A DNA stretch of 64,000 nt, from assembly GCA_020249285.1 (NCBI GenBank), contig JADCFX010000004.1, forward strand, positions 62,001 to 126,000. The letters run 5' to 3'. The position numbers and the translations under genes were made by a program. Positions 16,831 to 25,324 of this stretch are shown here, piece after piece. Source of the DNA: Roseomonas sp. GTDB lineage: Bacteria; Pseudomonadota; Alphaproteobacteria; Acetobacterales; Acetobacteraceae. Under the pieces are notes generated by a model that saw only the letters and a list, made by a program, of their open reading frames with translations, was not told the DNA's origin and searched no databases. Numbering within the stretch: the stretch's first letter is position 1; each line of letters starts with the position of its first letter.

Positions 16831-17604
16831 TCAGGCGCGCCACATCCCCCCACCATCCACATCCACTACCGTGCCATTCACATAAACGCCGCGCGGGCTT
16901 GCCAGGAATACGGCAAGGTCAGCGATTTCGGCTGATTCGATTGGGCGGTTGAAGGGCAGGCCGGTGATGGTTTCCGCCCAGCGCTCCTCATCGCCGAATT
17001 TCAGCTTCGCATTGACGCGCGCCTGGGTGATCATACGGTCGGTCTTGGTCACGGCAGGATTGATGCCGACAACCTTCACGCCATTGGCCTGCGTTGCCGC
17101 GCCCAAGGCTTGCGTGAAGGCAATCAGCGAAGCATTGCCCGCGCCGCCGCAAATATAGCCGGCCTTGGGTGAACGCCCGGCCATGCCGATGATGTTCACC
17201 ACCGCGCCCGCCTTCCGCGCTTCCATCGCCGGCAGATAGAGCTGGCACAGGTGAATATAGCCGAACACCTTCAGGCTCCAGGCTTCCTGCCAACGCTGGA
17301 TGGAAATATCCTGCAAGCGCCCGGATGGAATGGCGCCGGCATTATTCACCAGCACATCAATATCCGGAAAAGCCGCATGCAGCCTTTCGCGTTCCTCGAC
17401 ACGCGAAAGATCAGCGGCGAGGGTTTCAACCCGCACCTGTGCCAAAGCGCGCACCTTATCCGCCGCCGTGGCAAGTGCTGCCGTACCGCGCGCCGTCAGC
17501 ACCACATCGCAGCCTTCCCGCGCGAAGGCTTCCGCGCAAGCGAGCCCAATGCCTTTTGATCCACCCGTGACAAGCACGCGCTTGCCGGCAAGTTGCATAT
17601 CCAT
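16831..17604 (-). CDS. SDR-family protein with an atypical active site
   Basis: About 257 aa (MDMQLAGKRVLVTGG). The cofactor motif TGGSKGIG and NNAG are intact, so it should bind NAD(P). The usual catalytic Ser and YxxxK are altered: the Ser region reads VNIIGMAGRSPKAG and the Tyr region GYICGGAGNAS, giving Tyr but Gly where Lys is expected. An in-frame GTG at 17610 overlapping the upstream stop is an alternative start. It overlaps or abuts the ThDP enzyme gene and is surely co-transcribed with it. It may be a non-standard oxidoreductase, or a substrate-binding or regulatory partner for the ThDP enzyme. Confidence 0.8.
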   Translation of the reverse strand: MDMQLAGKRVLVTGGSKGIGLACAEAFAREGCDVVLTARGTAALATAADKVRALAQVRVETLAADLSRVEERERLHAAFPDIDVLVNNAGAIPSGRLQDISIQRWQEAWSLKVFGYIHLCQLYLPAMEARKAGAVVNIIGMAGRSPKAGYICGGAGNASLIAFTQALGAATQANGVKVVGINPAVTKTDRMITQARVNAKLKFGDEERWAETITGLPFNRPIESAEIADLAVFLASPRGVYVNGTVVDVDGGGMWRA

Positions 17605-17606
17605 CT

Positions 17607-19145
17607 TCACACCACCAATTCAATGAGGAAGGGGCCCGGACGGGCAAAGCTTTGGCTCATCATATCCGCCACCTGATCAAGCGTGGTTGCCTGCGCGGCT
17701 TCCACACCCATGCCCTCGGCCAGTTTCACCCAGCCGATATCAGGATTGCTAAGATCCATCATATCCATCGCAGTACGGCCTGGATTGGCGCCGACATTGC
17801 GGTACTCACCAAGCAGGATCGCGTATTTGCGGTTGGAAATGATCACTGTTGTCACGGGCAGTTTTTCGCGTGCCTGAGTCCAAAGCGATTGCACCGTATA
17901 CATGGCCGAACCATCGGCCTGCATATTGATCACGCGCCGGCCTCCGCCGCCCACCGCAGCACCGGTTGCCAAAGGCATGCCGCAACCAATGGCGCCCCCC
18001 GTGATCTGCAACCAATCATGCGGCGGCGCGTTATGGGTTTCGGGGAAGAAGCCGCGGCCATAAGACACGCTCTCATCCGCAATGATGGCACCTTCCGGCA
18101 TCAGCGCACCCAACACGCGCGCGAGCCCTTCCGGTGTTGGTGCTCCGCGCACCACTTCCGGGCGCGGGCCGCGATCAGGGATGGCGATGGCAGGCGCGCC
18201 CAGTTCCTCGGCCAGCGCGGCCAAGGCGACTTCGGCGTTATGTTCATAGCGCGTCAGCACATGCACTTCGGCATTGGGCGGATAATGCAGCGAAGGCTTG
18301 CCAGGATAGCCAAAGAAGCCGACCGGCGCCTTGGCATTCACCAGGATCAGATGCTCCACCCATTTCAGCGCATCCACCGCCTGGTCCACGTAATAGGGCA
18401 CGCGTTCGAGGGCGATGCGCCCGCGCCCACGCTGGGTGCGACCGTTCGAGCCCTCCGCCAGCAGCCGCGCGCCGGTTGCCTCAGCAATGCGGTAAGCGTG
18501 CAACTGCGCTCCTTCGCGGAGACTCGGGCCGCCCAGCAGGATCAGCACATTCTTCTTCTCACGCAGGATGCGCGCGGCGTTGCGAATGGCATGTGGGTCG
18601 GCTTCCGGCACCGATGGCACCGGCAGGGCAGCCGCCACCACGCCACCATCATTCCAAGCGGTATCGGCGGGCAGGATCAGCGTCGCGATCTGGCCCGGCG
18701 AGGTACGCGCCGCTTGCACGGCCACGGCCGCATCCGCGCCCACCTTGGTTGAATCGGTGGAAGTGCGCACCCAGGCGGAAACGCCGCGGGCGAAGCCTTC
18801 CGTATCGGCGGTCAGCGGCGCGTCATAGGGGCGGTGATAGGTCGCGTGATCGCCCGTGATATTCACAATGCCGGAACGTGCCCGGCGCGCATTATGCAGA
18901 TTTGCCAAGCCGTTAGCCAGGCCAGGGCCGCAATGCAGCAGCGTGCAGGCCGGCTTTTCCGCCATGCGCCAATAGCCATCCGCCATGCCTGTTACGACAT
19001 TTTCCTGCAAGCCCAGCACGCAGCGCATCCCGGGGATCCGGTCCAAGGCTGCGACGAAATGCATCTCACTCGTGCCGGGGTTGGAGAAACACACATCAAC
19101 CCCGCTACCTATGAGTGTATGGACCAGACTTTCCGCACCATTCAT
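17607..19145 (-). CDS. Thiamine diphosphate-dependent enzyme (acetolactate synthase/benzoylformate decarboxylase-like)
   Basis: A 512-aa protein beginning MNGAESLVHTLIGSGVDVCF; GGAGAG precedes this Met, 20 codons inside the longest frame. The pyrimidine domain has the catalytic Glu in LGLQENVVTGMADGYWRM; GPGLANGLANLHNARRARSG is typical. The ThDP-binding motif reads MQADGSAMYTVQSL with downstream ISNRKYAILLGEY. Length is short for a biosynthetic acetolactate synthase and no regulatory subunit is near, so a catabolic decarboxylase or carboligase is more likely. It is coupled to the unusual SDR. Confidence 0.85.
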   Translation of the reverse strand: MNGAESLVHTLIGSGVDVCFSNPGTSEMHFVAALDRIPGMRCVLGLQENVVTGMADGYWRMAEKPACTLLHCGPGLANGLANLHNARRARSGIVNITGDHATYHRPYDAPLTADTEGFARGVSAWVRTSTDSTKVGADAAVAVQAARTSPGQIATLILPADTAWNDGGVVAAALPVPSVPEADPHAIRNAARILREKKNVLILLGGPSLREGAQLHAYRIAEATGARLLAEGSNGRTQRGRGRIALERVPYYVDQAVDALKWVEHLILVNAKAPVGFFGYPGKPSLHYPPNAEVHVLTRYEHNAEVALAALAEELGAPAIAIPDRGPRPEVVRGAPTPEGLARVLGALMPEGAIIADESVSYGRGFFPETHNAPPHDWLQITGGAIGCGMPLATGAAVGGGGRRVINMQADGSAMYTVQSLWTQAREKLPVTTVIISNRKYAILLGEYRNVGANPGRTAMDMMDLSNPDIGWVKLAEGMGVEAAQATTLDQVADMMSQSFARPGPFLIELVV

Positions 19146-19300
19146 TGCCGACTCTCCACTTGGCGTTTCGGGGCGCAGCCTGCGCCGAGGGGCGGTTTCC
19201 GGCAAGATGGGGCACTTGCCTTGTAGTAATTTCGCCGTAATTAGACGCGATAAATGACAATGCGGTAGTCAAACGCCGCCTCTGGGGGAGCTTTCCGGTC

Positions 19301-21565
19301 GTGCCTCGTTTGGCCGTTGCCTTTTTCGTGTCTGGCTTTGCCGCGCTGCTGTGCCAGATTGTCTGGCAGCGGATGCTTGGCATTTTCGCAGGATCAGACA
19401 CGATTTCTGCCGCGCTTGTCGTGGGCGCTTTTCTCGCCGGTCTTGGGATTGGTTCGATCATTGGTGCGAAGATTGCAGACCGCATCACGCCGGCGCGGGC
19501 GCTGATTGGCTTTGCCATCGCGGAAATCGGCGTTGGCATTTTTGCCCTGCTGTCCAAGGCATTCCTGTATGATTGGCTGGCGATGGATCTGGCCGGGGTG
19601 GTGGATGACCCTGCGATGATCTTCGCGCTTTGCTTCGCGGGGCTTGTGTTGCCGACCACGCTCATGGGCGCTTCCTTACCACTTTTGGCGCGCGCTGTCT
19701 CGACCGCTTTGGACACGGTGGCAGAGCGGATTGGCTTGCTCTACGGGCTGAATACCTTCGGCGCGGGGCTTGGCGCGTTGCTGGGCGGTTGGTTTCTGGT
19801 TGGCAATCTTGGCTTTGTCGGCGCGCTATGGCTGGCGGCGGGGCTGGAGATTTTTGCGGCGCTGGTCGCCCTATCCCTACTGCCGCAGTTGCGCGGCCTG
19901 CCCTTGCCTGCGCCGAGCCCTGCCAGCAAGGCGGGCAATGCACCTTTCGGCAGCCTGCCGCTTTGGTGCTTTCTGGTCTTCCTTTCGGGCTATGTGATTG
20001 TTGCGCTGGAAATCCTCTGGGTCCGGATCATGGGCCAAGTAGGGCAATACCACGCCTATCTTTTCCCGACCGTGCTTGGGATTTTTCTGCTGGCCGATGG
20101 GCTTGGCATGGCCTTTGCGGCCCGCATGGTACGGAAATTGAAGGACCCTCGCCCGGCCTTTTTCATCACCCAAGGGGCGGGTTTTGTCCTGGCGGTGGTT
20201 TTGCTGGCGGCACTTTGGCTCGTCATGCCGCTTTGGCCCATTGCTGATCTGATGGCGGTTGATCATTCGCGCCTGCATGGTGGGGCGTTGGCGATGACCA
20301 TCTTCCTGGCCGTGGTCGTGGTGGGGCCGCCTTCCTTCCTAATTGGCATGACCTTCGCTTTTGTGCAGCGCGCCGTGCAGCAGGATTTGGCGAGTGTCGG
20401 CACACGGGTCGGTTGGGTGCAATTGGCCAATATCGCCGGCAATGCGGCAGGGTCCATTTTCACTGGCCTGATCACGCTGCATTTCCTGGGCACGGCAGGC
20501 ACGCTCAAGCTGCTGGCCGCCCTTTCGCTGCTATTGCTGCTGGGCTGGCTTTGGCATGGCGGCTGGCGGCGGCCGGTGGAAGGGGGCCTGGCCCTGGCCT
20601 CCGCGCTCGCGCTGATTTTCATGCCGGGCAATGCCGGGCTTTGGTCGCGCATGCATGCGGAAGGGCCGGGCCATATGGTGGCCTGGGCGGAGGATCGCTC
20701 GGGCATTGCCTTCTTCCGAGACAGCAAAAGGTCGGATGGCGTGGCAGAAGGCCCCTTCTTCATCCAGGGCTTCAGCCAGGGGCGCATTCCCTTTCTTTCC
20801 ATCCATCAATTCCTGGGCGCGGTTGGGCCGCTGATCCATCCTGACCCGAAGGAAGTGCTGGTGATTGGGATTGGCAGTGGCGGCACGCCCTGGGCCGCAG
20901 GCATTCGGCCCGAAAGCCAGATTCGCGCCATTGAATTGGTGGCGCCGGTGCTGACAGCGCTTGAAGAGATTGGGCAGCATTACCCGGAAGGCCCCATCGC
21001 GCGCATGTTCAAGGACCCGCGCTGGCAGATGGAATATGGCGATGGTCGGCGCACCCTCGCCAAGGAAGACAGGCGCTACGACATTATTGAGGCGGACGCC
21101 ATTCTGCCTCAGGGGTCCCATTCCGGCCTTCTCTATAGCGCGGAATTCATTGAACAGGCGCGGCGGCGTTTGGCCCCGGGTGGGCTTTACATTCAATGGG
21201 CGCCAACGAAGCGCGCAGTGGAAACCTTCGCGGCTGTCTTTCCCCATGCGCTGCTGCTGATGCCGGCGGGGGTCATGATCGGGTCCAATGATCCGATCCC
21301 CTTTGACCCGGCAAGACTTGCGGCGGAATTCGCCAAACCCGTGCATCTCGCGCATTTGCGTGCGGGCAATAAGGATTTCAGCGATTGGGCCAGCCTCTTT
21401 GCCGGCACGCCTTTGCAATGGCTGCCGGGGCAAAAGCGCGAAGAAGCCCCGCTGACCGATGTGTTTCCGCGCGATGAATTCTACATCAACAATCCCGGCA
21501 CGGGCACGGATTACTATGTGCGCAGCCGAAACGCTTCGGGGCAGCGCCGCGCGGATGCGCGGTAG
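19301..21565 (+). CDS. Membrane MFS-like domain fused to a spermidine synthase-like domain
   Basis: A 754-aa fusion. The N-terminal roughly 450 residues contain about 10-12 membrane segments, starting FFVSGFAALLCQIVWQRMLG, the hallmark of fused MFS/spermidine synthase proteins. The C-terminal part has a Rossmann methyltransferase-like core: EVLVIGIGSGGTPWAAGIRP, IRAIELVAPVLTALEEIG, YDIIEADAILPQGSHSGLLY and FIEQARRRLAPGGLYIQW. Such proteins are widespread, but whether they make or move polyamines is not settled. It is divergent from the ThDP enzyme across a 155-bp gap. Confidence 0.85.
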   Translation: MPRLAVAFFVSGFAALLCQIVWQRMLGIFAGSDTISAALVVGAFLAGLGIGSIIGAKIADRITPARALIGFAIAEIGVGIFALLSKAFLYDWLAMDLAGVVDDPAMIFALCFAGLVLPTTLMGASLPLLARAVSTALDTVAERIGLLYGLNTFGAGLGALLGGWFLVGNLGFVGALWLAAGLEIFAALVALSLLPQLRGLPLPAPSPASKAGNAPFGSLPLWCFLVFLSGYVIVALEILWVRIMGQVGQYHAYLFPTVLGIFLLADGLGMAFAARMVRKLKDPRPAFFITQGAGFVLAVVLLAALWLVMPLWPIADLMAVDHSRLHGGALAMTIFLAVVVVGPPSFLIGMTFAFVQRAVQQDLASVGTRVGWVQLANIAGNAAGSIFTGLITLHFLGTAGTLKLLAALSLLLLLGWLWHGGWRRPVEGGLALASALALIFMPGNAGLWSRMHAEGPGHMVAWAEDRSGIAFFRDSKRSDGVAEGPFFIQGFSQGRIPFLSIHQFLGAVGPLIHPDPKEVLVIGIGSGGTPWAAGIRPESQIRAIELVAPVLTALEEIGQHYPEGPIARMFKDPRWQMEYGDGRRTLAKEDRRYDIIEADAILPQGSHSGLLYSAEFIEQARRRLAPGGLYIQWAPTKRAVETFAAVFPHALLLMPAGVMIGSNDPIPFDPARLAAEFAKPVHLAHLRAGNKDFSDWASLFAGTPLQWLPGQKREEAPLTDVFPRDEFYINNPGTGTDYYVRSRNASGQRRADAR

Positions 21566-21580
21566 CGCTGCCTGATGGGA

Positions 21581-21850
21581 TCACATGCCCAGCGCGCGGC
21601 GATAGAGATCGAGCAACGTTTCCTGTTCTTCCACTTCCGCCGGTTCCTGCTTGCGGAGCCTGATCACCGCGCGCAGCACCTTCACATCAAAGCCGGCTGA
21701 TTTCGCTTCTGCGAAAATATCCTTGATATCGCTCGACAGCGCCTTTTTTTCTTCTTCCAGGCGTTCGATGCGTTCAACGATGGACCGCAGCCTTTCGCCG
21801 GCGATGCCGCCGACTTCGGTCGTTTCCTGCGTGCTGGGGCCTTTGGCCAT
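21581..21850 (-). CDS. gapR: GapR-like nucleoid-associated protein (DUF2312)
   Basis: An 89-aa protein with the family core IAGERLRSIVERIERLEEEK and AEAKSAGFDVKVLRAVIRLR. GapR tetramers in Caulobacter encircle overtwisted AT-rich DNA ahead of replication and transcription forks. The start at 21850 has GAGGAA upstream; the frame is open 77 codons further but that extension has no family similarity and covers the neighbouring gene. It lies 53 bp downstream of the DUF1244 gene, probably in one operon. Confidence 0.9.
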   Translation of the reverse strand: MAKGPSTQETTEVGGIAGERLRSIVERIERLEEEKKALSSDIKDIFAEAKSAGFDVKVLRAVIRLRKQEPAEVEEQETLLDLYRRALGM

Positions 21851-21903
21851 TCTGCGTTCCTCAGTGTGTAAGCCAGAGGCCTTAGCTTTGACCGGCGGCG
21901 CCA

Positions 21904-22212
21904 TCAATGCTGCCCCTGTCCGGAGGCGGCGAATTTCGCCTTTTGCTCGGGCGATGCTTCCTTTTGGTGCTGCGCCTGCCATTCCTTGTATGGCATGCCG
22001 TAGATGATCTCCCGCGCTTCGGGGTCGGTCAGGGGCAGGCCCTTTTCCTCGGCCGCGGCGCGATACCATTTGCTCAGGCAATTCCGGCAGAAACCCGCCA
22101 GATTCATCATGTCTATATTCTGCACGTCATTGCGCCCGCGCAGATGTTCCACCAAGCGGCGGAAAGCCGCGGCTTCCAATTCTGTTTGGGTTGCTTTGTC
22201 GAATTCCGTCAT
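21904..22212 (-). CDS. DUF1244 family protein
   Basis: A 102-aa protein. The central block DVQNIDMMNLAGFCRNCLSK followed by WY is the signature of DUF1244, a small conserved proteobacterial family of unknown biochemical function with a conserved CxxC. The C-terminal EWQAQHQKEASPEQKAKFAA is a charged helix. It precedes gapR in the same orientation, which hints at coordinated expression. Function unknown. Confidence 0.85.
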   Translation of the reverse strand: MTEFDKATQTELEAAAFRRLVEHLRGRNDVQNIDMMNLAGFCRNCLSKWYRAAAEEKGLPLTDPEAREIIYGMPYKEWQAQHQKEASPEQKAKFAASGQGQH

Positions 22213-22293
22213 CGGGGCCTCCTGAATTATGCCGCTATAGATGGCCCATCTGGCGCGACTTCGCCATACTCAAGGTGACAAAGGAATAACGCC

Positions 22294-23574
22294 ATGGCCT
22301 TTACCGATGCAACCGCCCGCGCCGCGCTCCGCCAGGTGTTCGACGCTGCCATTGCCAGCGCCGATCCGCGCCAGGTGCTGGCGCGGCATTTGCCGGAACG
22401 CCCACGCGGGCGGGTGATTGTGCTGGGCGCCGGGAAATCCGCTGCTGTCATGGCGGCAGCGGTGGAGGATGCTTGGCCGGAGGCGCCAGTCGAGGGCCTG
22501 GTGGTGACCCGCTATGCCCATGGCTACCCCACGCGGCGGGTGCGCGTGCTCGAAGCATCCCACCCCGTACCCGATGCAGCCGGGGCCAAGGCGGCAACGG
22601 CATTGTTGGAAGTGGCGCGCGGCGCGGGCGCGGATGATCTGGTGCTGTTTCTGGTCTCGGGCGGGGGGTCTTCGCTGACCACTCTGCCAGCGCCGGGCCT
22701 GACGCTGGAGGAGTTGATTGCGGTGAATAAGGCGCTGCTGGCTTCCGGCGCCACGATCCATGAAATGAACTGCATCCGCCGGCATCTTTCCGCCTTTTCC
22801 GGCGGAAGGCTGGCCGCCGCCGCCCATCCGGCGCGGGTGGTGACGCTGGCCATTTCCGATGTGCCGGGGGATGACCCGAGTGTGATTGCCTCCGGCCCCA
22901 CCGTGCCGGACCCATCCACCTTCGCCGATGCCCGCGCCTTGGTGGCGCATTACGGGATGCAGCTGCCGGATGCCGTGCAGGCGCACTTGGCGGCGGGGTT
23001 GGAGGAAAGCCCGAAACCCGGCGATCTGCGCTTGGGGACGCCGGATTACCGCTTCATCGCGACCCCCGCCATGGCACTGCAAGCCGCCGCTACCGCCGCG
23101 CGCGGGCTTGGCCTGACGCCGCTGATCCTGGGCGATGCGCTTGAAGGGGAGGCGCGGGAATTGGGCACCGCCCTCGCCGGCATTGCCCGTTCCGCTGCAA
23201 CACATGGTCACCCCCTGCCCGGCCCCGCCATCCTGCTTTCCGGCGGTGAGACCACGGTGACGATTCGCAGCCCCAAGCCAGGCCGTGGCGGGCGGAATGG
23301 GGAATGCTTGCTCGGCTGCGCGCTTGCCTTGGCTGGCACCCCCGGCATCTGGGCGCTGATGGGCGATACGGATGGCATTGACGGGTCCGAGGAAAACGCT
23401 GGCGCCATTGCAACCCCCGATACTTTGGCCCGCACCCGTGCCGCCGGGCTTGACCCGCGCGCGCTGCTGGCCAGGCATGACAGCTACCGGCTTTTCCAGA
23501 CGCTGGGTGATCTGGTGATGACGGGGCCGACGCTGACCAATGTGAATGATTTTCGGGCCTTGCTGATAGCTTAA
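22294..23574 (+). CDS. Glycerate 2-kinase / hydroxypyruvate reductase-like (GckA/TtuD, MOFRL family)
   Basis: A 426-aa protein. The N-terminal DUF4147 domain has IVLGAGKSAAVMAAAVED, HPVPDAAGAKAATALLEVAR, the phosphate-binding VSGGGSSLTTLPAPGLTLEE and CIRRHLSAFSGGRLAAAAHP. The C-terminal MOFRL domain has ILLSGGETTVTI, GRGGRNGECLLGCALAL and GDTDGIDGSEENAGAI. These enzymes phosphorylate D-glycerate to 2-phosphoglycerate. Placement directly before pyruvate kinase forms a short glycerate-to-pyruvate route that needs only enolase in between. Its stop codon lies inside the palindrome at 23571-23588. Confidence 0.92.
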   Translation: MAFTDATARAALRQVFDAAIASADPRQVLARHLPERPRGRVIVLGAGKSAAVMAAAVEDAWPEAPVEGLVVTRYAHGYPTRRVRVLEASHPVPDAAGAKAATALLEVARGAGADDLVLFLVSGGGSSLTTLPAPGLTLEELIAVNKALLASGATIHEMNCIRRHLSAFSGGRLAAAAHPARVVTLAISDVPGDDPSVIASGPTVPDPSTFADARALVAHYGMQLPDAVQAHLAAGLEESPKPGDLRLGTPDYRFIATPAMALQAAATAARGLGLTPLILGDALEGEARELGTALAGIARSAATHGHPLPGPAILLSGGETTVTIRSPKPGRGGRNGECLLGCALALAGTPGIWALMGDTDGIDGSEENAGAIATPDTLARTRAAGLDPRALLARHDSYRLFQTLGDLVMTGPTLTNVNDFRALLIA

Positions 23575-23621
23575 CTTTTAAAAGTTAAGTCTCGCAGGTT
23601 TTGGATGGTATTTTAACTTAA
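23571..23621. promoter_or_regulatory. Palindromic candidate operator pair before the HTH-pyruvate kinase gene
   Basis: TTAACTTTTAAAAGTTAA (23571-23588) is a perfect 18-bp palindrome made of inverted half-sites TTAACTT/AAGTTAA. The half-site recurs as TTAACTTAA at 23613-23621, its first base 42 bp (four helical turns) from the first copy. TAAGAT at 23628-23633 could be a -10 box right before the ATG. With a helix-turn-helix encoded immediately downstream, autoregulation by looping or cooperative binding is the simplest reading. Inference; no binding data. Confidence 0.5.
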
Positions 23622-23633
23622 TTTTGCTAAGAT

Positions 23634-25295
23634 ATGGCCATGCGTGACCCGAACCTTGAAGCCCTTCTCGCCCGACGCGGCACCGTCAAGCAGATCGCCG
23701 CCGCTTTGGGCATTTCCACCGCTGCCGTTTCCCAATGGAAGCGCATCCCGGAAGATCGCGTCTCGGAGCTTTCCAAGGCGCTGAACTTACCGCCCGAAAG
23801 CCTGCGGCCCGATCTGGCGCCCACCCTACCAAATTCTGAACCCATGATAGGAGCGCCCCGCATGGTGGCCCGCCCCGTTCTGCGCCGCCGGCGCCGCACC
23901 AAAATCATCGCAACCCTTGGCCCCGCCAGCAGCAGCGCGGAGATGATCGAAAAGCTCCACCGCGCCGGCGCCGATATCTTCCGCCTTAATTTTTCTCATG
24001 GCAGCCATGAGGATCACGCCGCGCGCATCGCCACCATCCGCGCTGTGGAGGCCAAGGTAGGCCGCCCCATCGGGATTCTGGCGGATGTGCAGGGGCCGAA
24101 ACTCCGCGTAGGGCGGTTCCAGGCCGGGCGGGTGCAATTGCAAACCGGCCAGAGCTTTCGCCTGGATTTGAACCCCACCCCCGGCGATGTCAGCCGCGTG
24201 AACCTGCCCCATCCGGAAATCATCAGCGCCGCCGAAATCGGCACTTCCCTGCTGCTGGATGATGGCAAGCTGCGTTTGCGAGTAACCCATAAACGCCCAG
24301 ATCACCTGGAAACCCAGGTGGTGGTCGGCGGCCCGCTGTCAGACCGCAAAGGCGTGAATGTGCCCGATGTGGCGCTGCCCATCCCGGCGCTGACGGAAAA
24401 GGACCGTACGGACCTCGCCTTCGTGCTGGATCAGGGCGTTGAATATATCGGGCTATCTTTCGTGCAGCGCCCGGAAGATGTGGCGGAGGCCAAGGAAATC
24501 ACCGCCGGACGCGCCTGGATCATGGTGAAAATGGAAAAACCCCAGGCGCTCGACAATCTGGACGCCATCATGGCGCTGACGGATTGCGTCATGGTGGCGC
24601 GCGGCGATTTGGGCGTAGAATTGCCGCCGGAGGAAGTGCCGCTTGCGCAGAAACGCATCGTGCGCGCCGCCCGCGCGCTCGGCAAACCTGTGGTGGTGGC
24701 CACGCAAATGCTGGAGAGCATGATCACCGCGCCAAGCCCAACCCGCGCCGAGGTTTCCGATGTCGGCACTGCGGTGTTTGATGGCGCAGATGCTGTGATG
24801 CTGTCAGCTGAGACAGCCGCCGGGCAATACCCCTATGAAGCGGTGAATATGATGGACCGCATTGTGGCGCGCGTGGAACAGGACACAGATTGGCGCCGCC
24901 TGACGGATGCCGCGCGCCCGCCGCCCGAACATTCCAGCGCCGGCGCCATCGCCACCGCTGCGCGCCAGGTGGCCGAGACGATCGAGGCGGAGGTGATTGC
25001 GACCTTCAGCTCCACCGGGTCCACCACTTTGCGGGTGGCGCGGGAAAGGCCGCATTGTCCCATCCTGGGGCTGACCACCAGCGCCGGCGTGGCGCGGCGC
25101 ATGGCGCTGATCTGGGGCGTGCATCCGTTGGAGGTGAATGAAATCCATTCCATGACGGAAATGGTCGCGCGCGCCACACGCGCCGCGCTGCATGAAGGCT
25201 TCGCCAAAAGCGGCGATGAGGTGGTGGTAACGGCGGGCGTACCCTTCGGCACGCCGGGGACGACGAATGCGCTGCGCGTCGCGATTGTAAAATAG
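23634..25295 (+). CDS. pyk: Pyruvate kinase with N-terminal YdaS/Cro-like helix-turn-helix
   Basis: 553 aa. Residues about 8-62 form a phage-type repressor domain: LEALLARRGTVKQIAAALGI, STAAVSQWKRIPEDRVSEL, ending in the YdaS-like LRPDLAP. After a linker of about 18 residues comes a full pyruvate kinase from about residue 84 (RRRRRTKIIATLGPASS). Kinase signs: FRLNFSHGSHEDH, ILADVQGPKLRVG, the catalytic-Lys motif IMVKMEKPQALDNL and MVARGDLGVELP. The PTRAEVSDVGTAVFDGADAVML block and a C-terminal regulatory domain ending NALRVAIVK follow. Bacterial pyruvate kinases are about 470-480 aa; starting at internal Met77 (23862, AGGAG 8 nt upstream) gives exactly 477. Both a fused and a free enzyme could therefore be made. 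The first ATG lacks a clear ribosome binding site. Confidence 0.9.
   Translation: MAMRDPNLEALLARRGTVKQIAAALGISTAAVSQWKRIPEDRVSELSKALNLPPESLRPDLAPTLPNSEPMIGAPRMVARPVLRRRRRTKIIATLGPASSSAEMIEKLHRAGADIFRLNFSHGSHEDHAARIATIRAVEAKVGRPIGILADVQGPKLRVGRFQAGRVQLQTGQSFRLDLNPTPGDVSRVNLPHPEIISAAEIGTSLLLDDGKLRLRVTHKRPDHLETQVVVGGPLSDRKGVNVPDVALPIPALTEKDRTDLAFVLDQGVEYIGLSFVQRPEDVAEAKEITAGRAWIMVKMEKPQALDNLDAIMALTDCVMVARGDLGVELPPEEVPLAQKRIVRAARALGKPVVVATQMLESMITAPSPTRAEVSDVGTAVFDGADAVMLSAETAAGQYPYEAVNMMDRIVARVEQDTDWRRLTDAARPPPEHSSAGAIATAARQVAETIEAEVIATFSSTGSTTLRVARERPHCPILGLTTSAGVARRMALIWGVHPLEVNEIHSMTEMVARATRAALHEGFAKSGDEVVVTAGVPFGTPGTTNALRVAIVK
23848..23864 (+). promoter_or_regulatory. Internal ribosome binding site and start inside pyk
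   Basis: TAGGAG at 23848-23853 stands 8 nt before ATG 23862, in frame with pyruvate kinase and located in the linker just after the helix-turn-helix. It is a much better Shine-Dalgarno than the one in front of the first ATG at 23634. It would give a 477-aa stand-alone kinase, the normal length for the family. Confidence 0.5.
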
Positions 25296-25324
25296 CGCCG
25301 GATACGCGACGCCGCCGAGAAACT

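Noticed and set aside
21851..22081. 77-codon N-terminal extension of the GapR-like protein
   Set aside because: It overlaps the DUF1244 gene, lacks family similarity, and the ATG at 21850 has a good ribosome site.
23571..23588. The AT palindrome as a terminator of the glycerate kinase gene
   Set aside because: The stem contains only AT pairs apart from two, is too weak for termination, and starts before the stop codon; operator is a better reading.
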